Shown: one piece after another, positions 35,301-46,536 of the stretch
How positions within the stretch are numbered: position 1 is the first letter of the stretch
Layout of the letters: the number at the start of each line of letters is the position of its first letter
From: Sipunculus nudus
Taxonomy: Eukaryota; Annelida; Sipuncula; Golfingiida; Sipunculidae
Length of the DNA: 64,000 nucleotides
NCBI GenBank assembly: GCA_026874595.1
Contig: CM049306.1
Location: 23,917,019-23,981,018 of the forward strand
Reading direction: 5' to 3'
Notes under the pieces: model-generated
What the model saw: only the letters and a program-made list of their open reading frames with translations
Told to the model about the DNA's origin: nothing
Databases searched by the model: none
Made by a program: the position numbers and the translations under genes

Positions 35301-38300
35301 GGTCATGAGGTCAAAGGTCAAGGTCACAGGAAACCTCTATAAAAAGATTGTGGATGCATTTTCAGCCAAACAATTCATCTCAGATCTTTCATTTTGCACA
35401 TATAGTTCACCTGCCTAGAGTGGAAGACCCCTATCAATTTTGAGGTCACAAGGTCAAAGGTGAAGGTCACAGGAGCCATATGTCCAAAAATTAGTTTCTG
35501 GATGATAATTTCTGCTTTTATTGATGTATGGATTTCAAACTTGACTTATATATGTCCCATTGGAAAAGCAAGACCCAAATAGATTTTGGGGTCATGAGGT
35601 CAAAGGTCAAGGTCACATCTTTAAAAAGATATCGGAATCATTTTAGCCAAACATTTCATCCCAGATCTTTCATCTTGCACATATAGTTCACCTGCCAAGA
35701 GAGGAAGAACCCTATCAATTTTGAGGTCACAAGGTCAAAAATGTAGGTCACAGGAGCCATCTGTCCAAAAATTAGTTTCTGGATGATAATTCCTGCTTTT
35801 ATTGATGTATGGATTTCAAACTTGGCTTTGTTATTGACCCATTAGAAAAGCAAGACCCAAATTGATTTTGGGGTCATGAGGTCAAAGGTCAAGGTCACAG
35901 GAAACCTCTTTAAAAAGATCAAGGTCACAGGACCAACATCTTCAACAAGATTGTGGATCGTTAGATGGAATAAACAATAAATATGCCAAGTGTCAGTATA
36001 TGCTGCTAAAAATGGGGGTCTGTTCTTGTAGGAGGGGGGCCTACTATGTCTGGGGATACTCTGGCACCTGCGGTGGCAAGAAATGTCTAGTTCTTTTACT
36101 TGTTTTTGTGCCGTTTAATACCCCATCATTGCCACCTAAAGTTTAAGTTGTTTTTGTGCCCTTTAATACCCCATCATTGCCACTTAACAGTACTGTGAGC
36201 ATTATAAGTCAAAAACTAATTGACAGATTTCTTTCATATCATGCATATACATAGACATGGGTTATGGGATGATGTATATTGAAATTGGGGTCATGACCTT
36301 TTCTATGAGAGTGACCTTTTCTATGAGTGTAGTCTGATATTAATTGTTGCTGAAGATGGGGGGGCCTATTCTTAAAAGGGGGGGGGGGGGGGGGGATTAA
36401 TTGTCTGGGGATACTATGGCACCTGCGGTGCCAAGAAATATCTAGTTAATAATACAAATTGGGAAAAAATTGATCTGTATACATCAAATATTTTACACTA
36501 TATCACTGGGCTGAGATGCTCAGTGAATGTGTATCACAATACTCAATATTGCACATTGCGCATGAAATATATGATTCTTGTTTGCTGGCCAAAAGTTTCA
36601 TGATTCCTTTATTGCTTTAACACATTCCTGTTAATTCTGAAACAAAGCTCTTGCTCATTACATGAACATCTACAGCACTAGTACAGTGTACAGTCACCAT
36701 AGTTCTAAATTCAGTCATTTAGTCATCAGACAACTTACAAGGTTGATATAATGTATAATGCTTCAAATCTGTACTGTTTCTTTACCATTACACCTTCGTA
36801 ATATTAAAAAGACAACCATTAACAAAACATGAATAGTGCACAATAGGAGGTAGTCACATTGTGTTTTTAAACACCATATTGAATGCAGTGTACAATTCAT
36901 CAATAGTAGTAATTTATTACCACTGATAGTCGTTTTAATATACAGATTTCTTGTCTTTACAAATTATATACTAATATATTATCTCTCTTTCCAACAGTCA
37001 GTACATGTTACTATTCTGAATCCCTTAATTATTGTACAATACTTGCAATAGGGACGAATTCTTGTAGAATGATGGCTGAAATATATTTTCCAATCATTGG
37101 ATGCCATAACTGTACAGTGTGCTTTTCTACTCTGCCAAGCTTGATTGGGCAGAATAATAGCAGCCAAGAGCCATTGTAAATACAATATGATACATGACAA
37201 TGAAGTGACATAAAAGCCCTTTGCGTTGTGTACAGATTGACAGAGGAGATCATACAGAACTTGGGCAGATATAGGAACACACTATATATGTACAGGACAG
37301 GTCAGTGTCACAGCTTATGAAAAAACTAGACAGAGGTGTTAACAAACTTTAGTTGACGAATGTAGAGCAGTACTTGAATATCAGTCTGTGTAAATCACTG
37401 CTTGTGATTTCATAACACAGTTTTAATATTAATATTGTTATTATTTTTTTATATTGTTGATGTAATTAATAAAATCAGATCACATTAAGCTTTGTGTGTG
37501 TGTATGTGTGTGTTCTGTATCTAAATTAATGGGGAGTTCCCTGGAGTATCTCCCATCCCTCCACAAAATAAATTGAAGAATTTGATATTGTAGTCCTGAC
37601 ACCAGACAAACAACCAAACAAAATTGAGAAAACATAACCTCCTTTATATTCATTAAGCCAGTGCCAGGTTAATTAAGATCAGTTATTACACCTTAGTGTT
37701 ATATAAAATATAACTTTAAAAGAAGCCTTTTATTATGTAGAATAATGGAAAGGAGTCTGATGTGAAGCTGTTTTTTTTAAATGTATACATATCAAATGTG
37801 ATTCTCACATGGTAACCTTAAAACCTGAAACTTAGCAGTGTTATGACATTGTGTTCATTCAGTACTATCCATCCAAATAACAAACAAGGCAGTAGGTTAC
37901 CTGTACTTGTTCTGATTAACTCTGAACATGTGTTGCTCTGTTTATACAAGTCAGTTCATGCTGGGTTCACAGTACTTCCATTGTGATTGATGAACTTAGT
38001 CACACTGGGCAAACCTAATCAGCTTAATTAATCCACACTTTTTTCAAGGCCGCCCATCAGTAAATATGTATAAAACATGGAGTAATGCTGTGAAATCCCT
38101 TTTAATTCTATTTCCATTTTAATTAAAAAAAAAATCAAATGTTCAAATATTGTTCATGTCAGTAATCTATTGGAAAGCTCTTTACTTCTCCATTAGCTCC
38201 TTTGTTCACCATGTTCCATAATCTGCTTCAGAGAATTATGGGTATTAAATGCCTATTGACATTGTTTAGCCAATGTTCTCTTTATATTAATAGGAATAAG

Positions 38301-38926
38301 AAAATATGCCCTTAGTGTTTCATAATTTTGGTACACTTTTAAATACTATCTCTGGTTACCTGTAATAGCTGCCTGTGGATAAAATGTATTGATAGGTGTG
38401 TTTGGTCTGCTTTTATTTAGCTTCCTTGGCTGTATACCTGCCTAATCCTTGTAGTAATCACTCGCATCTGGCTGTGTGCTTGGCTTGATTACTCTGGCTC
38501 TAATGGCCTCATTAAGTAATACACAATACAGATGTTGTTTGGAGAAGTTCAGTGGAAACATGACCAGTCCATGTAGCTTGTAAACACTGTAACTTTTATA
38601 GAATATATGATATATGACTAGTTTTTTTAATACATCTTTAATTGCATAGTTAGTATGAAAAATGTGTTTTAGCAAGTTTGAATAAGTTATTACCATTTTG
38701 TTAAGGAGGTTTGGTGTTACTTTATGCCAGACAAGGTGTGGTCAAGGTATATTCACATCTTCATTAACTCATTAACACTGGTTTTTCCATAAATCTGGAC
38801 TAATTTAATAATGAACTTCACCCCTATGGCCCCATTGACTTAAAAGTAAAAAAAAATTGATTTTGCACAATTGAATGGTTTGGTATTTTCTTATACTGTT
38901 AATATATATAAATATATACATAATTT

Positions 38927-38987
<61 letters not shown>

Positions 38988-41900
38988 ATGAATAGGCACA
39001 AATGCCTGTTACATAATAATTTCTCACTATAACCTTGTGAGGTTCTGTAGGGGTCAATCTCCATGTTATACCTTATGTATTTGCTTGACCCCCTCAGATT
39101 TAGTAAACCCATTTATGTGTACTCTAGGGAATCCAGATAAGTGGTTGGTGTATGTGAGGGGAAGGATGAGAATATTGGAAGATGTTGAATCCGCCTCTGA
39201 AGAATGAGAATTCGTTTTTCCTTGGGGGGGGATGAAAATTTTCATTCTCCCCAGGAAAAACAGCTATTTATTGTATCCTTGGGGCAGACAAAGTCAGGGG
39301 ATACAATGGTTTAAGATCAGTTCCGCTGTTGCCATCACTGCAGAAAAATCATATGAGGGAGATTACTCAAAAAAATATTTCATAGAATTTTACAAACTTT
39401 ACATGTGCATAGGTATGGGCAAGTGAAGCCTATTTAAAATGAGGTCATGACCATTACTAGAGAATGACCTTGACCAGGATCATATTTGGTGAAAATTACA
39501 CATAATCCTAAATATCTCAAGAAAATTGCATGGATAGGTCCAAAAACCAGGATGACTGAAGATCTTGGATAGTTTTGTCTTATGCAGAAGACTCGTGGCC
39601 CACCTTTTATCCTTTTTCTGTTTCAGCGCCTGTTAATGCACCATCATGGCCCATTTTACATTGGTGTGAGCTTTCATATTATGTACATGCATAGCTACAG
39701 GATGAACCCTATTAAATTGGGGTTATGACCTTCAGTATGTTGGCTTATGACAAAAAACTTGCTAATATAGTCTAAATGGCCGAAAAACTGCAAGTATAAA
39801 ATGGCTCTCATCTCGAAGCTCTGTTGTTTCACAGATTGAGTTCGGCATGGCAGGGTCTTAGATGCTGGGATCAGTGAAGGGAATGTATGCTGCTTTTGTC
39901 TTTGTGGATGTGGGTGCTTTAGCTTTTCTGTAAAGTCACCGTTGCGGGAAAATCGGTGGGGGACTCTCACAGCTTTCTGCTTGGCTTGGTGGCATCACAT
40001 CTATTAGCTCTCAAAATTATGCTTAAGGAGCACACAGGGCTGGGGTCTTGACCACAGCAACCTGTAGCTGCTTGACAAAGCGAAAAACATCTCAGTCAGT
40101 CAACCACTATGAGAGTGGGCTTGACCCTTAATATTTCTGTATTTGGTAAAAACTATTTATTAACATTGATTTCTTATTTGTTATTAATTAAAAAAAAATC
40201 TGTAGGCTTTGAAATTGGTGATCTTTGTTTTGTCAGAACCTTTATTGTTAGAGGCAGGGTTTTAACAAAGTGAGTGAAATAAGTAGAGAAAAACAGTGTT
40301 GAAAACAGGATTCAGGGCACAGTTTGATGCATAAAAAGAAAAAAATATTATTATTTAGTATTTACTAGTTGCTAAATAATATATTTATATATATATATAT
40401 ATAAATGATGTATGTTAACCCCCCTCTTTGACCAAGAAAACAATGAACAGTTCCTATACCCAGACCTTGTGTCTGACTGAGGTGCCTGTGCCCAACCTGA
40501 CCAACAAAAGTACCTGGTCTGCACACCAGGTGGCCCCACTGACAACTGAATCCATTGACTGAACATGTTCTTAATATACTTGTGTTAATACTTTTAATAG
40601 ATTATTCAATTAATCTGTTAATTTCCAATAATTAACTACTGCTTTTGAAAATAAATATCCTGTAACATTCAAACCAAAATAAATCACAAAATGGTCTTTT
40701 ATTCTTTTATGGCACAAACAAACAGTATGAATTTTCAAAATTCTCATCACTTGGCATTTCATATATAAATGATCTTTTTTCCTTTAGGTAATATAGAACT
40801 TGCATAACATTCTTTATTTTCAGAATTTGTGGCCAGGTTGTGTATAGTATATAAAACTGGTTATATTGTTAAACTTAAAAGCTTGGCAAGCTGCAGTTTT
40901 AGATGCAAAACCTGTTATTGATTTTTCCTGAACCTGTATTTTCTTAATTCATAAAGTTCATATTCTGTTTATATTATACAGATTATTTTGAATATTAATT
41001 AGGTTACTTGATGATGCACTATGACCTCTGAACCTCAATCTGCTCAACTTGTTGTTTGATGATCATTCTAAGACCAGGTCATCCAGTGCAGTAATATTTA
41101 AGTATTCAATAATGGAAATAAATCTGCTTAAAAGGTAATTTTTCTTTTTTTTTTATAGGCCAATTGTCTCTGTCATATATTGGTCAAATAGCCACATTGT
41201 AACCTTTCTGTGCAAGATACTGATCAGGAATAATAAAGATGATATAAAATCTAGTATGTACCAATATTTTAATATGATATGTTGATTCTTGGTATTGCTA
41301 GATTTTTGTGACTACATCGTAACATGCTGAGATAATAAGTGACATTCACCTAAGCTTATATGTGGCATGTAGATATGTGTGTTTCATCCTGATATTTATG
41401 TTCATGTGAACTCACTTGTCGGCACATTTGGGCTTTTTATTGACCAAGCACAGCTGTTTAATGACATATTTCTTTTATGGATGGCAGTTTCAGAAGAATA
41501 AAATGTAGGAGCACATTTGTATCATCTTAGAGGTTATGTGACTTCTTTCGTATGTGCTGTTTGTATTAAATGTAAAATCTGAGACTACAGTCTATTTCCC
41601 TTTCCATATGTAGGTAACTGCAGAAATGCATGATCATTATGTCTTGGGGATGAAAAATACCTGTAACCACTAGTCTTAGGCAACTTTAGAGGTTTCTAGT
41701 AAATAGATAGGAAAATTGGATATGCAAGACATGACTTCATGGCAGATGACATACATAGCTGTCATAGATCAGTTTATCTCAGCAGACGGGATCAATACAA
41801 AACTCATTTGGCATTTTAAATTTAAACAGGACAGATGATGAGATACGGCCTACTGTGTGTCATACCAGCATTAATGCTGAAATAATGCACTGTCCTTGCC

Positions 41901-44900
41901 TCGTGTTCATATGATATAAATTAAATGGCATATACAGCTGAGATTATCATAATATTTGCTCTCTGATTCAGGAATTCTTAATTAGGAATATCAGGATGAA
42001 CAAATCAATATTAAAAACCCAAATTTTTAAGCTCTCTTTAAATTTTACCATCAGCTTGCTTTAGAAGCTAAAGAGATCATGACTCAATAATATTCAGATC
42101 CTTTTCTTAAAGTTAAACTGATTTAGGTCTGAAGCACTTTGAAATTGAACTCTGTATGTTTTGTAAATGTAGGTAACAATGTATATAATTGTTGCTGATA
42201 TTATAAATGCTAACTGGTATATTTATTTCTTCAAGGCAATTTTTGCAAACCTACACTTACATGGATGAAAACATTAATTTGTCCCATATGACCTTTTGAA
42301 ATCAGAGATGCATGAATGGACATTTATGGGATTAGTGAAATGTCCCATTCTGTGATTTATGTCAACTTGCATTAAGCACTGGGCCTAGCGATTGTTTTAT
42401 GATGGATGAGACAACATAAAGATGAACACACTGGAGATGACTCAATAGTCTGCTAAGTTTAAAGATGTTTGTGCACTGTAGGTGATAATAAATTGGTTTC
42501 CATGATATTATAATACTTATACACGGAGGCTGTGGAATGTTCCTGCCTGAGTATTTTTCTGGCTATAAAAACATGTTAGGCATTTAAATGTAACTATTCG
42601 TACATACACCTGTGTATAATCTTGGACTTGTATATATACCTCAGGTGACATAATGGTGTTTGCTGGCTCACGTATGTACTTCATACACTTCAAAACTGCT
42701 CTTCCATACTACATGCTTTCATTGGCCTCACATGAAAGGCACTGAAAAATGATGGACTAAGTGCTTCATGGAGCTCTGAAGAAGTAGGTCACACGATTCA
42801 CTGGAGTTATTTTAATTCTCAATACAAGAGTCATGCTCAAAAGAACACACCTGAGCTAAGATGAAAAGGATCTACCCCTACATGTCCCCAGAGAGGTAAT
42901 GCAGACCTATCCTTGTCCTCGCTGATACAGTGATAGGGGAGGTACAGTGTGGAGTAAAAGGATGGCATGCATTATTGTAGCTTATTATATCAGCTACGGA
43001 AATGGGATCTGCATATGATATCAGCTGTGCATGGCTTGGATAGGAAATATCCCAGTTACTGGGTTCAGAGATGGAGACATGTCGCAAATTTTCTCCGCCC
43101 TGGTGTCCCCGATTAGCCGGGTCCACGGGTCATTCACGTTTAACAGACGCAGGAAATCACAGGTGGGTCAGTGTGTGATGATGGCCACTTGACCATTGTA
43201 ACCTGTCTGTTGCTTTGAGATTCTACATGTTTCTTACTATACATGTTTTGGTACAGGGAAGCAGGCTCCCCGCGGGAGGTGAGGCAGGTAAAAATAGGTG
43301 TTCTGTGTAGACTTCTGTGTGTGGATTTATTAAGCATTCAGTTTATTTACATGGTAGGAACACCTGCTGAGCTTAAGTACCCATCTGCTGAATAGGTGTG
43401 GGTGTGTGTCATTTAAAAGAAGTTTTAGAGAATATCATCCGTGACATAGTAATAGTTTATTACAGTGATATAATATTCATTCAGGTAGAAAATCTGTACA
43501 TTGAAATTGTCTCATTTTGAGATTTAAATAAAAATTTACAGTTTCTTCAGTAATAAAAAATATACAGATTTCTACTATAGTTAGAATATAATCATATCCT
43601 ACACTATGGGACAAGAATCCAGTTCAGACATTTCTTCTTTTGTTACATATCAGGATTTAGATCACTACTTTTGGCTTTGCCTAATATTCAGTGAACCAAC
43701 TTTGTTGTGAATATATTGCATGATTCCTTTGTGTTTACCACATAGATGTGTAGGTTAATACGGTTGCATACCTTAATTATATATACTAGCATGTTAACTG
43801 GTAGGAATAACAGGATTTTGTGATCTCTAAGGGCTGGGGTTTAATCATTAACAAAAAATTAGAATGTTGTTAACACATACTGTGTTAGATAAACTGCTTA
43901 CTTTTAGTTCAGGTACTGTGTAAGGTGGTCGGCAGCCATACCTGTCAGACCACATCCATCTAAGGAAAAAATATAAGTCCTGCTTTCTCAGTTCATCAGT
44001 CTATGTCCCAGTAAAGATGGACGTGGGGGCTTTTGCTTACAAACACACTTTTATGTGGGGCTGGTTGGAGATTTCCTTCCAAGGATCTGAGCCCTCTAGG
44101 TATCGTTGGTACTGTACAAGATATACTGCTATTTACAAATATTGTAAATTTAAAATTGATACATATTGTTGTTATAGCACTACTTGAACAAAATCTGCAT
44201 GTTATGTTATTTTAGTGAAGGCATAATAATTGCAATTTGTAAATTTGAATTTTATTTTATTTTGAAGGAAGATTATTTGTTTGGCTCAGATGAGCTTTAT
44301 AAATTAACAACTGTTGCATTATATAATATTTTATTTTGTATTATCTGTGGCCATAAGGTAAGATAAATTTCCTCTTTTAAAAATTCTTCAGATAGAAAAT
44401 ATCAGCAAAGCTTTGTTGAGATGTTTTAACCAAATTATATTTTTAAAGTAAAGTATGTATTTTGCCTGATTCAGCATACTTAAATTGTTACTTTTCTGAA
44501 GTAACCCATTTCTGGGCAAGTAATAAAAAAAACCAGTCCCCATTCCATTGCAGTATGAGGATAGCGTGGGGGAGGCAACATTGTGATGGTGATGTTGTGG
44601 TTATCTGTCTAGGACCCTGTTTCTCTGGCTGAACAATGGGCCATTTAAGTTGTGTCACATGGTGACATTCCTGTCATCATGTGTAGACATCACATTGTGT
44701 GAATGTCACATACCAGGAGTCAAATATTGTTTATAGTCAGTGTAGCATCTCATGGTGTCATTGTAACCACAGTAGTCACGAGCCAAGACAATTGTGTCAG
44801 CTGCATTTTCCACTAGCATGTTTTGAGCCTGGAATAAAGCTGTTGAATCAGGATTAAACAAGCTTTTCAGCCATCCTGGAGATCAGGGATTAACTAGGAA

Positions 44901-46490
44901 ATTAGTCTACATTTTTTCCAGGTATGGGAAAATCAAGGAATATTTTGGCCCAAATGAGAAAGTTGCCCATCTGTTTATTTGGTTTCCTGTTCAAACAGGT
45001 GAGAACGGAACAAGAAGGCCATTACCACTGTTTTACCAGCCTTTACAAGATCTTAAGGCATCCTTTTTAAGATCATCATTAAAATCCCAGGAGAAAAAAA
45101 TCAGATCTAAAATTTGATTTTCATAATATGCTGGGACCCATGATTAAAGATTCAGCCTGAGGTATTTCCACTATTGGTCACTTCTGAAAGATACTTTCAT
45201 CCAGAAAATGGTTCAGTCTTTCACTTGAATTAATACACCTTAATACTCTTTTGCAGGAAAAATTCCTAGAAGTATTATCTGAGCTCCTGCATATATTTCT
45301 TAATCTGTTTCGTAACAGCTTAAATGCAACTGTACAAAGAAAGTAAAGGGAATAATAAATTTATGCACCATCATTTGTTGTCTTCAACACATTTGGGATT
45401 TTTCCCATGAAAAATATATTCTTTTTTATTCAGTCTTAATGCTATGAACCACAGCCAGTACTGATGTCACTTTATCAGTGTACACATGGCTATGTCACTG
45501 GACTAAACTATGTTTTGCAGTATGGAGCCATTGTAATATAACCTGTGTATTTGTGTAAGGTTGTATTAAATGTGGTTATGTTTGCAGTCTCCTACATGCC
45601 ATTAAGGTGTGATGTTTATTACTGATGTGCAATGTCAGGAGATACATGTGAAGGACACACTTGCATAGATTTGTACACCATGCAGGGTCATTCCAGTACA
45701 GGTCGGTGATAGGGCTTAATATTTTACTCATTACTGAGACCCGTGCTGTATTCCACTGATTGCGCCCGGCCAGTATTCTTTCCTTTTTGAATCATTGTTC
45801 ATGTTCTTTGACATATATCATATACAAACTTAAAAAACTTTGGCCTTTATAATTGAAAATAGTTATCATCTTGGACAATAATTTTTATAAATGGGTAAGA
45901 GTGAATGATATGAATACCAACAGAGTGTACAGAAAATTTACAAGTTAATTCTAAAGCATGTTTTAAATCTTCAGCTGTTGATGGCCAAGTAATCCACATA
46001 TAAATTTACACATAAATTAGTGCTAAGAAACTAAGCAGTTTTCAGTCAAGTATCAGAATCTGTCTGGGTTTGGGGTAGCCTAGAGGTCAAGGCAGCTTTC
46101 ATACATTCTTCCTGATAGTCATTTGTTAGATTCCTGGCAGAGCCATCAAGGCAAAATTGGGGAAATAACCATCGTAATTTATACCATATTACTGCAACTG
46201 GACATTCTCAAAATAATAGTTTTATAATCAACTTGAAGGTCTAGAACATTATTTTCTGAGATATCTAAAAACACTACTTTCAGAAGGGAAGGGATGCTGT
46301 AACACATCATGCCATAAAAAAGAAGGCTAAGCAGTAACACAGACTTGATCTAATTTTAAAAGGACTGTCCGATACTACCATCTTACATTAAAAGAAAACA
46401 AACACCCATGCAAACCCTAACAAATGCCTCATGCACTAGGGGTTGCACATAAAAGATAGGAATAAAAAAATATTGTTCTTGCTGATGGTA

Positions 46491-46536
<46 letters not shown>

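Larger units (their letters stand above)
32942..36090 (+). mobile_element. Helitron-like element with internal 289-bp tandem array
   Basis: The left end is TCCCCAGACAAAGTC directly after an A. The right end has the hairpin TGGCACC-TGC-GGTGGCA (36062-36078) followed by CTAG at 36087-36090 and then T. These are Helitron termini. Inside lie short A/T-rich repeat units, a second transposon (33543-34090) and a tandem array (34110-35950). No helicase or Rep coding sequence is visible, so it is non-autonomous. The left end recurs at 39276 and the right end at 36445. Confidence 0.78.

Noticed and set aside
42878-43337. Two minus-strand frames of 82 and 65 codons in the large intron
   Set aside because: No motif, no consistent splice sites; only a slightly higher GC than the neighbourhood.
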